Below are positions 36,426-51,101 of a stretch of 64,000 nucleotides of DNA, in pieces (the stretch's first letter is position 1; each line of letters begins with the position of its first letter). A program made the position numbers and the translations under genes. Source of the DNA: Hydractinia symbiolongicarpus (Eukaryota; Cnidaria; Hydrozoa; Anthoathecata; Hydractiniidae); NCBI RefSeq assembly GCF_029227915.1, contig NC_079879.1, forward strand, positions 14,634,001 to 14,698,000, written 5' to 3'. The notes under the pieces were generated by a model. It did not search any database. It saw only the letters and a program-made list of their open reading frames with translations, and was not told the DNA's origin.

Positions 36426-39400
36426 CACCTGCCTGCGCAGGTTACCTTTAGACTAGTCGTTCCAGTCTCAATGCGCTACAACGTCCCAGGTCGTTTTCAT
36501 TAGCGCCGTTGCCTTACAACACTTTTAACTACATGCACAGTCCAATAAAGGCTGTAATATGGCCTTTTGCAGTCTAATAAAGGCTTCACACGTAAATCAC
36601 GTGGTTTCACCTGCCTGCGCAGGTTACCTTTGGACTAATCGTTCCAGTCTCAATGCGCTACAACGTCCCAAGATGTTTTCATTGGCAAAGTTGCCTTAGA
36701 ACACTCTTAACTACGTGCACAGTCCTATAAAGGCTGTAATATGGCCTTTTGCAGTCTAATAAATGCCTCACACGTAAATCACGTTGTTCCATTTGCCTGC
36801 GCAAGTTACCATTGGCCTAGTCCTTCAAGTGTCAATGTGCTACAACGTCCCAGGACGTTTTCATTAGCGCCGTTGCCTTACAACACTTTTAACTACGTGC
36901 ACAGTCCTATAAAGGCTGTAATATGGCCTTTTGCAGTCTAATAAAGGCCTCATACGTAAATCACGTGGTTCCATTTGCCTGTGCAGGTTACCATTGGACT
37001 ATTCCTTCCAGTCTCAATGCGCTTCAACGTCCCAAGTCGTTTTCATTATCGCCGTTGCCTTACAACACTCTTAACTACGTTCACAGTCCTATAAAGGCTG
37101 TAATATGGCCTTTTGCAGTCTAATAAAGGCCTCACACGCAAATCACGTGGTTCGACCTCTCTGCGCAGCTTACCATTGGCCTAGTCCTTCCAGTCTCAAT
37201 GCGCTAAAACGTCCCAAGTCGTTTTCGTTAGTGTCGTTGCCTTACAACACTCTTAACTACGTGCACAGTCCTATAAAGGCTGTAATATGGACTTTGCAGT
37301 CTAATAAAGGCTTCACACGTAAATCACGTGATTTCACCTACCTGCGCAGGATACCTTTGGACTAATCGTTCCAGTCTCAATGTGCTACAACGTCCCAAGT
37401 CGTTTTCATTAGCGCCGTTGCTTTACAAAACTCTTAACTACGTGCATAATCCTATAAAGGCTGTAATATGGCCTTCTGCAGTCTAATACAAGCCTCACAC
37501 GTAAATCACGTGGTTCCATTAGCCTGTGCAAGTTACCATTGGCCTAATCCTTTAAGTCTCAATGTGCTACAACGTCCCAGGTCGTTTTCATTAGCGCCGT
37601 TGCCTTACAACACTTTTAACTACATGCACAGTCCTATAAAGGCTGTAATATGGCCTTTTGCAGTCTAAAAAAGGCTTCCCACTCAAATCACGTGGTTTCA
37701 CCTGCCTGCGCAGGTTACCTTTGGACTAATCGTTCCATTCTTAATACGCTACAACGTCCCAAGTTGTTTTCATTGGCGAAGTTGCCTTAGAACTCTCTTA
37801 ACTACGTGCACAGTCCTATAAAGGCTGTAATATGGACTTTGCAGTCTAATAAAGGCTTCACACGTAAATCACGTGATTTCACCTACCTGCGCAGGATACC
37901 TTTGGACTAATCGTTCCAGTCTCAATGCGCTACAACGTCCCAAGATGTTTTCATTGGCGAAGTTGCCTTAGAACACTCTTAACTACGTGCACAGTCCTAT
38001 AAAGGCTGTAATATGGTCTTTTGCAGTCTAATAAATGCCTCACACGTAAATCACGTGGTTCCATTTGCCTGCGCAAGTTACCATTGGCCTAGTCCTTCAA
38101 GTCTCAATGTGCTACAACGTCCCAGGTCGTTTTCATTGGCGAAGTTGCCTTAGAACGCTCTTAACTACGTGTACAGTCCTATAAAGGCTGTAATATGGCC
38201 TTTTGCAGTCTAATAAATGCCTCACACGTAAATCACGTGGTTCCATTTGCCTGCGCAAGTTACCATTGGCCTAGTCCTTCAAGTCTCGATGTGCTACAAC
38301 GTCCCAGGTCGTTTTCATTAGCGCCGTTGCCTTACAACACTTTTAACTACGTGCACAGTCCTATAAAGGCTGTAATATCGCCTTTTGCAGTCTAATAAAG
38401 GCTTCACACGCAAATCACGTGGTTTCACCTGCCTGCGCAGGTTACCATTGGACTATTCCTTACAGTCTCAATGCGCTAAAACGTCCCAAGTCGTTTTCGT
38501 TAGTGTCGTTGCCTTACAACACTCCTAACTACGTGCACAGTCCTATAAAGGCTGTAATATCGCCTTTTGCAGTCTAATAAAGGCTTCACACGCAAATCAC
38601 GTGGTTCCACCTCTCTGCGCAGCTTACCATTGGCCTAGACCTTCCAGTCTCAATGCGCTAAAACGTCCCAAGTCGTTTTCGTTAGTGTCGTTGCCTTACA
38701 ACACTCTTAACTACGTGCACAGTCCTATAAAGGCTGTAATATGGTCTTTGCAGTCTAATATAGGCTTCACACGTAAATCACGTGAGTTCACCTGCCTGCG
38801 CAGGTTACTTTTGGACTAATCGTTCCAGTCTCAATGTGCTACAACGTCCCAGGTCGTTTTCATTGGCGAAGTTGCTTTACAACACTCTTAACTACGTGTA
38901 CAGTCCTATAAAGGCTGTAATATGGCCTTTTGCAGTCTAATAAATGCCTCACACGTAAATCACGTGGTTCCATTTGCCTGCGCAAGTTACCATTGGCCTA
39001 GTCCTTCAAGTCTCGATGTGCTACAACGTCCCAGGTCGTTTTCATTAGCGCCGTTGCCTTACAACACTTTTAACTACGTGCACAGTCCTATAAAGTCTGT
39101 AATATGGCCTTCTGCAGTCTAATAAAGGCCTCATACGTAAATCACGTGGTTTCACCTGCCTGCGCAGGTTACCTTTGGACTAATCGTTCCATTCTTAATG
39201 CGCTACAACGTCCCAAGTTGTTTTCATTGGCGAAGTTGCCTTAGAACTCTCTTAACTACGTGCACAGTCCTATAAAGGCTGTAATATGGCCTTTTGCAGT
39301 CTAATAAAGGCCTCACACGTAAATCACGTGGTTCCATCTGCCTGTGCAGGTTACCAGTGGACTAGTCGTTCCAGTCTCAATGCGCTACAGCGTCCAAAGT

Positions 39401-42400
39401 CGTTTTCATTTGCTCCGTTGCTTTACAACAATCTTAACTGCGTGCACTGTCCTATAAAGGCTGTAATATGGCCTTTGGCAGTCTAATAAAGGCCTAACAC
39501 GTAAATCACGTGGTTTCACCTGCCTGAGCAGCTTACCTTTAGACTAGTCGTTCCAGTCTCAATGCGCTTCAACGTCCCAGGTCGTTTTCATTAGCGTTGT
39601 TGCCTTACAACATTTTTAACTACATGCACAGTCCTATAAAGGCTGTAATATGGCTTTTTGCAGTCTAATAAAGGCTTCACACGTAAATCACGTGGTTTCA
39701 CCTGCCTGCGCAGGTTACCTTTGGACTTATCGATCCAGTCTCAATGCGCTACAACGTCCCAAGATGTTTTCATTGGCGAAGTTGCCTTAGAACACTCTTA
39801 ACTACGTGCACAGTCCTATAAAGGCTGTAATATGGCCTTTTGCAGTCTAATAAATGCCTCACACGTAAATCACGTTGTTCCAATTGCCTGCGCAAGTTAC
39901 CATTGGCCTAGTCCTTCAAGTCTCAATGTGCTACAACGTCCCAGGTCATTTTCATTAGCGCCGTTGCCTTACAACACTTTTAACTACGTGCACAGTCCTA
40001 TAAAGGCTGTAATATCGCCTTTTGCAGTCTAATAAAGGCTTCACACTCAAATCACGGGGTTTCACCTGCCTGCACAGGTTACCATTGGACTATTCCTTAC
40101 AGTCTCAATGCGCTACAGCGTCTCAAGTCGTTTTCATTAGCGCCTTTGCCTTACAACACTCCTAATTGCGTGCACAGTCGTATAAAGGCTGTAATATGGC
40201 CTTTTGCAGTCTAATAAAGGCCTCATACGTAAATCACGTGGTTCCATTTGCCTGTGCAGGTTACCATTGGACTATTCCTTCCAGTCTCAATGCGCTTCAA
40301 CGTCCCAAGTCGTTTTCATTATCGCCGTTGCCTTACAACACTCTTAACTACGTTCACAGTCCTATAAAGGCTGTAATATGGTCTTTGCAGTCTAATACAG
40401 GCTTCACACGTAAATCACGTGAGTTCACCTGCCTGGGCAGGGGACCTTTGGACTAATCGTTCCAGTCTCAATGTGCTACAACGTCCCAGGTCGTTTTCAT
40501 TAGCGCCGTTTCTTTACAACACTCTTAACTACGTGCATAATCCTATAAAGGCTGTAATATGGACTTTGCAGTCTAATAAAGGCTTCACACGTAAATCACG
40601 TGATTTCACCTACCTGCGCAGGTTACCTTTGGACTAATCGTTCCAGTCTCAATGTGCTACAACGTCCCAAGTCGTTTTCATTAGCGCCGTTGCTTTACAA
40701 AACTCTTAACTACGTGCATAATCCTATAAAGGCTGTAATATGGCCTTCTGCAGTCTAATACAAGCCTCACACGTAAATCACGTGGTTCCATTAGCCTGTG
40801 CAAGTTACCATTGGCCTAATCCTTTAAGTCTCAATGTGCTACAACGTCCCAGGTCGTTTTCATTAGCGCCGTTGCCTTACAACACTTTTAACTACATGCA
40901 CAGTCCTATAAAGGCTGTAATTTGGCCTTTTGCAGTCTAAAAAAGGCTTCCCACGTAAATCACGTGGTTTCACCTGCCTGCGCAGGTTACCTTTGGACTA
41001 ATCGTTCCATTCTTAATACGCTACAACGTCCCAAGTTGTTTTCATTGGCGAAGTTGCCTTAGAACTCTCTTAACTACGTGCACAGTCCTATAAAGGCTGT
41101 AATATGGCCTTTTGCAGTCTAATAAAGGCCTCATACGTAAATCACGTGGTTCCATTTGCCTGTGCAGGTTACCATTGTACTATTTCTTCCAGTCTCAATG
41201 CGCTTCAACGTCCCAAGTCGTTTTCATTATCGCCGTTGCCTTACAACACTCTTAACTACGTGCACAGTCCTATAAAGGCTGTAATATGGCCTTTTGCAGT
41301 CTAATAAAGGCCTCACACGCAAATCACGTGGTTTCACCTGTCTGCGCAGTTTACCATTGGCCTAGTCCTTCCAGTCTCAATGCGCTACAACGTCCCAAGT
41401 CGTTTTCATTAGTGTCGTTGCCTTACAACACTCCTAACTACGTGCAGAGACCTATAAAGGCTGTAATATGGCCTTTTGCAGTCTAATAAAGGCCTCACAC
41501 GTAAATCACGTGGTTTCACCTGCCTGCGCAGGTTACCTTTGGACTAATCGTTCCATTCTTAATGCGCTCCAACGTCCCAAGTTGTTTTCATTGGCGAAGT
41601 TGCCTTAGAACTCTCTTAACTACGTGCACAGTCCTATTAAGGCTGTAATATGGCCTTTTGCAGTCTAATAAAGGCCTCACACGTAAATCACGTGGTTCCA
41701 TCTGCCTGTGCAGGTTACCAGTGGACTAGTCGTTCCAGTCTCAATGCGCTACAACGTCCCAAGTCGTTTTCATTTGCTCCGTTGCTTTACAACAATCTTA
41801 ACTGCGTGCACTGTCCTATAAAGGCTGTAATATGGCCTTTGGCAGTCTAATAAAGGCCTAACACGTAAATCACGTGGTTTCACCTGCCTGCGCAGGTTAC
41901 CTTTAGACTAGTCGTTCCAGTCTCAATGCGCTACAACGTCCCAGGTCGTTTTCATTAGCGCCGTTGCCTTACAACACTTTTAACTACATGCACAGTCCAA
42001 TAAAGGCTGTAATATGGCCTTTTGCAGTCTAATAAAGGCTTCACTCGTAAATCACGTGGTTTCACCTGCCTGCGCAGGTTACCTTTGGACTAATCGTTCC
42101 AGTCTCAATGCGCTACAACGTCCCAAGATGTTTTCATTGGCGAAGTTGCCTTAGAACACTCTTAACTACGTGCACAGTCCTATAAAGGCTGTAATATGGC
42201 CTTTTGCAGTCTAATAAATGCCACACACGTAAATCACGTGGTTCCATTTGCCTGTGCAAGTTACCATTGGACTATTCCTTCCAGTCTCAATGCGCTTCAA
42301 CGTCCCAAGTCGTTTTCATTATCGCCGTTGCCTTACAACACTCTTAACTACGTTCACAGTCCTATAAAGGCTGTAATATGGCCTTTTGCAGTCTAATAAA

Positions 42401-43465
42401 GGCCTCACACGCAAATCACGTGGTTCCACCTCTCTGCGCAGCTTACCATTGGCCTAGTCCTTCCAGTCTCAATGCGCTAAAACGTCCCAAGTCGTTTTCG
42501 TTAGTGTCGTTGCCTTACAACACTCTTAACTACGTGCACAGTCCTATAAAGGCTGTAATATGGACTTTGCAGTCTAATAAAGGCTTCGCACGTAAATCAC
42601 GTGATTTCACCTACCTGCGCAGGTTACCTTTGGACTAATCGTTCCAGTCTCAATGTGCTACAACGTCCCAAGTCGTTTTCATTAGCGCCGTTGCTTTACA
42701 AAACTCTTAACTACGTGCATAATCCTATAAAGGCTGTAATATGGCCTTCTGCAGTCTAATACAAGCCTCACACGTAAATCACGTGGTTCCATTAGCCTGT
42801 GCAAGTTACCATTGGCCTAATCCTTTAAGTCTCAATGTGCTACAACGTCCCAGGTCGTTTTCCTTAGCGCCGTTGCCTTACAACACTTTTAACTACATGC
42901 ACAGTCCTATAAAGGCTGTAATATGGCCTTTTGCAGTCTAAAAAAGGCTTCCCACGTAAATCACGTGGTTTCACCTGCCTGCGCAGGTTACCTTTGGACT
43001 AATCGTTCCATTCTTAATGCGCTACAACGTCCCAAGTTGTTTTCATTGGCGAAGTTGCCTCAGAACTCTCTTAACTACGTGCACAGTCCTATAAAGGCTG
43101 TAATATGGCCTTTTGAAGTCTAATAAAGGCCTCACACGTAAATCACGTGGTTCCATCTGCCTGTGCAGGTTACCAGTGGACTAGTCGTTCCAGTCTCAAT
43201 GCGCTACAGCGTCCCAAGTCGTTTTCATTTGCTCCGTTGCTTTACAACAATCTTAACTGCGTGCACTGTCCTATAAAGTCTGTAATATGGCCTTTGGCAG
43301 TCTAATAAAGGCCTAACACGTAAATCACGTGGTTTCACCTGCCTGCGCAGCTTACCTTTAGACTAGTCGTTCCAGTCTCAATGCGCTACAACGTCCCAGG
43401 TCGTTTTCATTAGCGTCGTTGCCTTACAACACTTTTAACTACATGCACAGTCCTATAAAGGCTGT

Positions 43466-44193
43466 AATATGGCCTTTTGCAGTCTAATAAAGGCTTCACA
43501 CGCAAATCACGTGGATTCACCTGCCTGCGCAGGTTACCATTGGACTATTCCTTACAGTTTCAATGCGCTACAGCGTCTCAAGTCGTTTTCATTAGCGCCG
43601 TTGCCTTATAACACTCCTAACTGCGTGCACAGTCGTATAAAGGCCGTAATATGGCCTTTTGCAGTCTAATAAAGGCCTCATACGTAAATCACGTGGTTCC
43701 ATTTGCCTGCGCAAGTTACCATTGGCCTAGTCCTTCAAGTCTCGATGTGCTACAACGTCCCAGGTCGTTTTCATTAGCGCCGTTGCCTTACAACACTTTT
43801 AACTACGTGCACAGTCCTATAAAGGCTGTAATATCGCCTTTTGCAGTCTAATAAAGGCTTCACACGCAAATCACGTGGATTCACCTGCCTGCGCAGGTTA
43901 CCATTGGACTATTCCTTACAGTCTCAATGCGCTACAGCGTCTCAAGTCGTTTTCATTAGCGCCGTTGCCTTATAACACTCCTAACTGCGTGCACAGTCGT
44001 ATAAAGGCCGTAATATGGCCTTTTGCAGTCTAATAAAGGCCTCATACGTAAATCACGTGGTTCCATTTGCCTGTGCAGGTTACCATTGGACTATTCCTTC
44101 CAGTCTCAATGCGCTTCAACGTCCCAAGTCGTTTTCATTATCGCCGTTGCCTTACAACACTCTTAACTACGTTCACAGTCCTATAAATGCTGT
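43466..44193 (+). repeat. Two-monomer tandem duplication
   Basis: 43466-43829 and 43830-44193 share an unusual B-like unit with GTGGATTCACC, CAGCGTCTCAAG, CTTATAACACTCC and GTATAAAGGCCG. The second monomer differs: at 43648 it is a C/F chimera and at 44012 a plain C, so conversion or a second exchange followed. Confidence 0.78.
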
Positions 44194-45646
44194 AATATGG
44201 CCTTTTGCAGTCTAATAAAGGCCTCACACGCAAATCACGTGAATCCACCTGTCTGCGCAGCTTACCACTGGCCTAGTCCTTCCAGTCTCAATGCGCTACA
44301 ACGTCCCAAGTCGTTTTCATTAGTGTCGTTGCCTTACAACACTCTTAACTACGTGCACAGTCCTATAAAGGCTGTAATATGGTCTTTGCAGTCTAATATA
44401 GGCTTCACACGTAAATCACGTGAGTTCACCTGCCTGCGCAGGTTACCTTTGGACTAATCGTTCCAGTCTCAATGTGCTACAACGTCCCAAGTCTTTTTCT
44501 TTAGCGCCGTTGCTTTACAACACTCTTAACTACGTTCATAATCCTATAAAGGCTGTAATATGGCCTTTGCAGTCTAATAAAGGCTTCACACGTAAATCAC
44601 GTGATTTTACCTGCCTGCACAGGTTACCTTTGGACTAATCGTTCCAGTCTCAATGTGCTACAACGTCCCAAGTCGTTTTCATTAGCGCCGTTGCTTTACA
44701 GAACTCTTAACTACGTGCATAATCTTATAAAGGCTGTAATATGGCCTTTTGCAGTCTAATAAAGGCTTCCCACGTAAATCACGTGGTTTCACCTGCCTGC
44801 GCAGGTTACCTTTGGACTAATCGTTCCATTCTTAATACGCTACAACGTCCCAAGTTGTTTTCATTGGCGAAGTTGCCTTAGAACTCTCTTAATCACGTGC
44901 ACAGTCCTATAAAGGCTGTAATATGGCCTTTTGCAGTCTAATAAAGGCCTCACACGTAAATCACGTGGTTCCATCTGCCTGTGCAGGTTACCAGTGGACT
45001 AGTCGTTCCAGTCTCAATGCGCTACAACGTCCCAAGTCGTTTTCATTTGCTCCGTTGCTTTACAACAATCTTAACTACGTGCACTGTCCTATAAAGGCTG
45101 TAATATGGCCTTTGGCAGTCAAATAAAGGCCTTACACGTAAATCACGTGGTTTCACCTGCCTGCGCAGGTTACCTTTGGACTAATCGTTCCAGTCTCAAT
45201 GCGCTACAACGTCCCAAGATGTTTTCACTGGCGAAGTTGCCTTAGAACACTCTTAACTACGTGCACAGTCCTATAAAGGCTGTAATATCGCCTTTTGCAG
45301 TCTAATAAAGGCCTCACACGTAAATCACGTGGTTCCATTTGCCTGTGCAGGTTACCATTGGCCTAGTCCTTCCAGTCTCAATGCGCTACAACGTCCCAAG
45401 TCGTATTCATTAGTGTCGTTGCCTTACAACACTCTTAACTACGTGCGCAGTCCTATAAAGGCTGTAATATGGTCTTTGCAGTCTAATAAAGGCTTCACTC
45501 GTAAATCACGTGATTTCACCTGCCTGCGCAGGTTACCTTTGGACTAATCGTTCCAGTCTCAATGTGCTACAACGTCCCAAGTCGTTTTCATTAGCGCCGT
45601 TCCTTTACAACACTCTTAACTACGTGCATAATCCTATAAAGGCTGT

Positions 45647-46555
45647 AATATGGCCTTCTGCAGTCTAATCCATGCCTCACACGTAAATCACGTGGTTCCA
45701 TTTGCCTGCGCAAGTTACCATTGGCCTAGTCCTTCAAGTCTCAATGTGCTACAACGTCCCAGGTCGTTTTCATTAGCGCCGTTGCCTTACAACACTTTTA
45801 ACTACGTGCACAGTCCTATAAAGGCTGTAATATGGCCTTTTGCAGTCTAATAAAGGCTTCACACGCAAATCACGTGGTTTCACCTGCCTGTGCAGGTTAC
45901 CATTGGACTATTTCTTACAGTCTCAATGCGCTACAGCGTCCCAAGTCGTTTTCATTAGCGCCGTTGCCTTACAACACTCTTAACTACGTGCACAGTCGTA
46001 TAAAGGCTGTAATATGGCCTTTTGCAGTCTAATAAGGGCCTCATACGTAAATCACGTGGTTCCATTTGCCTGTGCAGGTTACCATTGGACTATTCCTTCC
46101 AGTCTCAATGCGCTTCAACGTCCCAAGTCGTTTTCATTATCGCCGTTGCCTTACAACACTCTTAACTACGTTCACAGTCCTAAAAAGGCTGTAATATGGC
46201 CTTTTTTAGTCTAATAAAGGCTTCACACGTAAATCACGTGGTTCCATTTGCCTGTGCAGGTTACCATTGTACTCTTCCTTTCAGTCTCAATACGCTTCAA
46301 CGTCCCAAGTCGTTATCATTAGTGTCGTTGCCTTACAACACTCCTAACTACGTGCAGAGTCCTATAAAGGCTGTAATATGGCCTTTTGCAGTCTAATAAA
46401 GGCCTCACACGTAAATCACGTGGTTTCACCAGCCTGCGCAGGTTACCTTTGGACTAATCGTTCCATTCTTAATGCGCTACAACGTCCCAAGTTGTTTTCA
46501 TTGGCGAAGTTGCCTTAGAACTCTCTTAACTACGTGCACAGTCTATAAAGGCTGT
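45647..46555 (+). repeat. Five-monomer block, copy 1 (matches 49102-50010)
   Basis: Begins with an F variant carrying TCTAATCCATGCC, then B, C, a second C-like unit and A. It repeats 3455 bp (19 monomers) downstream. Both copies share the 1-bp deletion CAGTCTATAAA near 46539 and 49994. The wider E-led frame recurs at 44920, 47647 and 50737 (15 and 17 monomers apart). Confidence 0.8.
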
Positions 46556-49101
46556 AATATGGCCTTTTGCAGTCTAATAAAGGCCTCACACGTAAATCAC
46601 GTGGTTCCATCTGCCCGTGCAGGTTACCAGTGGACTAGTCGTTCCAGTCTCAATGCGCTACAGCGTCCCAAGTCGTTTTCATTTGCTCCGTTGCTTTACA
46701 ACAATCTTAACTGCGTGCACTGTCCTATAAAGGCTGTAATATGGCCTTTGGCAGTCTAATAAAGGCTTAACACGTAAATCACGTGGTTTCACCTGCCTGC
46801 GCAGCTTACCTTTAGACTAGTCGTTCCAGTCTCAATGCGCTACAACGTCCCAGGTCGTTTTCATTAGCGTCGTTGCCTTACAACACTTTTAACTACATGC
46901 ACAGTCCTATAAAGGCTGTAATATGGCCTTTTGCAGTCTAATAAAGGCTTCACACGTAAATCACGTGGTTTCACCTGCCTGCGCAGGTTACCTTTGGACT
47001 AATCGTTCCAGTCTCAATGCGCTTCAACGTCCCAAGTCGTTTTCATTATCGCCGTTGCCTTACAACACTCTTAACTACGTTCACAGTCCTATAAATGCTG
47101 TAATATGGCCCTTTGCAGTCTAATAAAGGCCTCACACGCAAATCACGTGGTTCCACCTGTCTGCGCAGCTTACCACTGGCCTAGTCCTTCCAGTCTCAAT
47201 GCGCTACAACGTCCCAAGTCTTTTTCATTAGCGCCGTTGCTTTACAACACTCTTAACTACGTGCATAATCCTATAAAGGCTGTAATATGGCCTTTGCAGT
47301 CTAATAAAGGCTTCACACGTAAATCCCGTGATTTCACCTGCCTGCGCATGTTACCTTTGGACTAATTGTTCCAGTCTCAATGTGCTACAACGTCCCAAGT
47401 CGTTTTCATTAGCGCCGTTGCTTTAGAAAACTCTTAACTACGTGCAAATTCTTATAAAGGCTGTAATATGGCCTTTTGAAGTCTAATAAAGGCTTCCCAC
47501 GTAAATCACGTGGTTTTACCTGCCTACGCAGGTTACCTTTGGAGTAATCGTTCCATTCTTAATACGCTACAACGTCCCAAGTTGTTTTCATTGGCGAAGT
47601 TGCCTTAGAACTCTCTTAATCACGTGCACAGTCCTATAAAGGCTGTAATATGGCCTTTTGCAGTCTAATAAAGGCCTCCCACGTAAATCACGTGGTTCCA
47701 TCTGCCTGTGCAGGTTACCAGTGGACTAGTCGTTCCAGTCTCAATGCGCTACAACGTCCCAAGTCGTTTTCATTTGCTCCGTTGCTTTACAACAATCTTA
47801 ACTACGTGCACTGTCCTATAAAGGCTGTAATATGGCCTTTGGCAGTCTAATAAAGGCCTAACACGTAAATCACGTGGTTTCACCTGCCTGCGCAGGTTAC
47901 CTTTGGACTAATCGTTCCAGTCTCAATGCGCTACAACGTCCCAAGATGTTTTCACTGGCGAAGTTGCCTTAGAACACTCTTAACTACGTGCACAGTCCTA
48001 TAAAGGCTGTAATATCGCCTTTTGCAGTCTAATAAAGGCCTCACACGTAAATCACGTGGTTCCATTTGCCTGTGCAGGTTACCATTGGCCTAGTCCTTCC
48101 AGTCTCAATGCACTACAACGTCCCAAGTCGTTTTCATTAGTGTCGTTGCCTTACAACACTCTTAACTACGTGCGCAGTCCTATAAAGGCTGTAATATGGC
48201 CTTTTGCAGTCTAATAAAGGCCTCATACGTAAATCACGTGGTTCCATTTGCCTGTGCAGGTTACCATTGGACTATTCCTTCCAGTCTCAATGCGCTTCAA
48301 CGTACCAAGTCGTTTTCATTATCGCCGTTGCCTTACAACACTCTTAACTACGTTCACAGTCCTAAAAAGGCTGTAATATGGCCTTTTGTAGTCTAATAAA
48401 AGCTTCACACGTAAATCACGTGATTTCACCTGCCTGTGCAAGTTACCATTGGCCTAATCCTTTAAGTCTCAATGTGCTACAACGTCCCAGGTCGTTTTCA
48501 TTAGCGCCGTTGCTTTGCAACACTTTTAACTACATGCACAGTCCTGTAAAGGCCGTAATATGGCCTTTTGCAGTCTAATAAAGGCCTCATACGTAAATCA
48601 CGTGGTTCCATTTGCCTGTGAAGGTTACCATTGAACTATTCCTTCCAGTCTCAATGCGCTTCAACGTCCCAAGTCGTTTTCATTATCGCCGTTGCCTTAC
48701 AACACTCTTAACTACGTTGACAGTCCTATAAATGCTGTAATATGGCCTTTTGCAGTCTAATAAAGGCCTCACACGCAAATCACGTGGTTCCACCTGTCTG
48801 CGCAGCTTACCACTGGCCTAGTCCTTCCAGTCTCAATGCGCTATAACGTCCCAAGTACTTTTCATTAGTGTCGTTGCCTTACAACACTCTTAACTACGTG
48901 CACAGTCCTATAAAGGCTGTAATATGGTCTTTGCAGTCTAATATAGGCTTCACACGTAAATCACGTGAGTTCACCTGCCTGCGCAGGTTACCTTTGTACT
49001 AATCGTTCCAGTCTCAATGTGCTACAACGTCCCAAGTCTTTTTCATTAGCGCCGTTGCTTTACAACACTCTTAACTACGTGCATAATCCTATAAAGGCTG
49101 T

Positions 49102-50010
49102 AATATGGCCTTCTGCAGTCTAATCCATGCCTCACACGTAAATCACGTGGTTCCATTTGCCTGCGCAAGTTACCATTGGCCTAGTCCTTCAAGTCTCAAT
49201 GTGCTACAACGTCCCAGGTCGTTTTCATTAGCGCCGTTGCCTTACAACACTTTTAACTACGTGCACAGTCCTATAAAGGCTGTAATATGGCCTTTTGCAG
49301 TCTAATAAAGGCTTTACACGCAAATCACGTGGTTTCATCTGCCTGTGCAGGTTACCATTGGACTATTCCTTACAGTCTCAATGCGCTACAGCGTCCCAAG
49401 TCGTTTTCATTAGCGCCGTTGCCTTACAACACTTTTAACTACGTGCACAGTCGTATAAAGGCTGTAATATGGCCTTTTGCAGTCTAATAAAGGCCTCATA
49501 CGTAAATCACGTGGTTCCATTTGCCTGTGCAGGTTACCATTGGACTATTCCTTCCAGTCTCAATGCGCTTCAACGTTCCAAGTCGTTTTCATTATCGCCG
49601 TTGCCTTACAAAACTCTTAACTACGTTCACAGTCCTAAAAAGGCTGTAATATGGCCTTTTGTAGTCTAATAAAGGCTTCACACGTAAATCACGTGGTTCC
49701 ATTTGCCTGTGCAGGTTACCATTGTACTATTCCTTCCAGTCTCAATACGCTTTAACGTCCCAAGTCGTTTTCATTATCGCCGTTGCCTTACAACACTCTT
49801 AACTACTTGCAGAGTCCTATAAAGGCTGTAATATGGCCTTTTGCAGTCTAATAAAGGCCTCACACGTAAATCACGTGGTTTCACCTGCCTGCGCAGGTTA
49901 CCTTTGGACTAATCGTTCCATTCTTAATGCGCTACAACGTCCCAAGTTGTTTTCATTGGCGAAGTTGCCTTAGAACTCTCTGAACTACGTGCACAGTCTA
50001 TAAAAGCTGT
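49102..50010 (+). repeat. Five-monomer block, copy 2 (matches 45647-46555)
   Basis: Same order and same private deletion as copy 1, and exactly the same length of 909 bp. The next monomer (50011) is an E/P chimera, whereas copy 1 is followed by a plain E. Confidence 0.8.
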
Positions 50011-51101
50011 AATATGGCCTTTTGCAGTCTAATAAAGGCCTCACACGTAAATCACGTGGTTCCATCTGCCTGTGCAGGTTACCACTGGCCTAGTCCTTCC
50101 AGTCTCAATGCGCTACAACGTCCCAAGTCGTTTTCATTTGTGTCGTTGCCTTACAACAATCTTAACTACGTGCACAGTCCTATAAAGGCTGTAATATGGT
50201 GTTTGCAGTCTAATATAGGCTTCACACGTAAATCACGTGAGTTCACCTGCCTGCGCAGGTTACCTTTGGACTAATCGTTCCAGTCTCAATGTGCTACAAC
50301 GTCCCAAGTCTTTTTCATTAGCGCCGTTGCTTTACAACACTCTTAACTACGTGCATAATCCTATAAAAGCTGTAATATGGCCTTTGCAGTCTAATAAAGG
50401 CTTCACACGTAAATCACGTGATTTCACCTGCCTGCGCAGGTTACCTTTGGACTAATCGTTCCAGTCTCAATGTGCTACAACGTCCCAAGTCGTTTTCATT
50501 AGCGCCGTTGCGTTAGAAAACTCTTAACTACGTGCATAATCTTATAAAGGCTGTAATATGGCCTTTTGCAGTCTAATAAAGGCTTCCCACGTAAATCACG
50601 TGGTTTTACCTGCCTGCGCAGGTTACCTTTGGACTAATCGTTCCAGTCTCAATGTGCTACAACGTCCCAAGTTGTTTTCATTGGCGAAGTTGCCTTAGAA
50701 CTCTCTTAATCACGTGCACAGTCCTATAAAGGCTGTAATATGGCCTTTTGCAGTCTAATAAAGGCCTCACACGTAAATCACGTGGTTCCATCTGCCTGTG
50801 CAGGTTACCAGTGGACTAGTCGTTCCAGTCTCAATGCGCTACAACGTCCCAAGTCGTTTTCATTTGCTCCGTTGCTTTACAACAATCTTAACTACGTGCA
50901 CTGTCCTATAAAGGCTGTAATATGGCCTTTGGCAGTCTAATAAAGGCCTAACACGTAAATCACGTGGTTTCACCTGCCTGCGCAGGTTACCTTTGAACTA
51001 ATCGTTCCAGTCTCAATGCGCTACAACGTCCCAAGATGTTTTCACTGGCGAAGTTGCCTTATAAACACTCTTAACTACGTGCACAGTTCTATAAAGGCTG
51101 T

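Larger units (their letters stand above)
22375..43101 (+). repeat. Middle array, F/P/G/Q-rich, variable higher-order units
   Basis: From 22375 the dominant order becomes E, A-prime, A, F, C, P, G, Q, K, often followed by C, D, A and the next E. Successive E starts (22375, 24375, 26010, 30189, 32736, 36192, 39283, 41647, 43102) are separated by between 9 and 23 monomers, so the unit length is unstable. Good local matches include 24375 with 26010 (9 monomers) and 32.4-33.9 kb with 35.8-37.4 kb (3456 bp, 19 monomers). This stretch has the densest G monomers and most of the lost bases. Confidence 0.75.
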
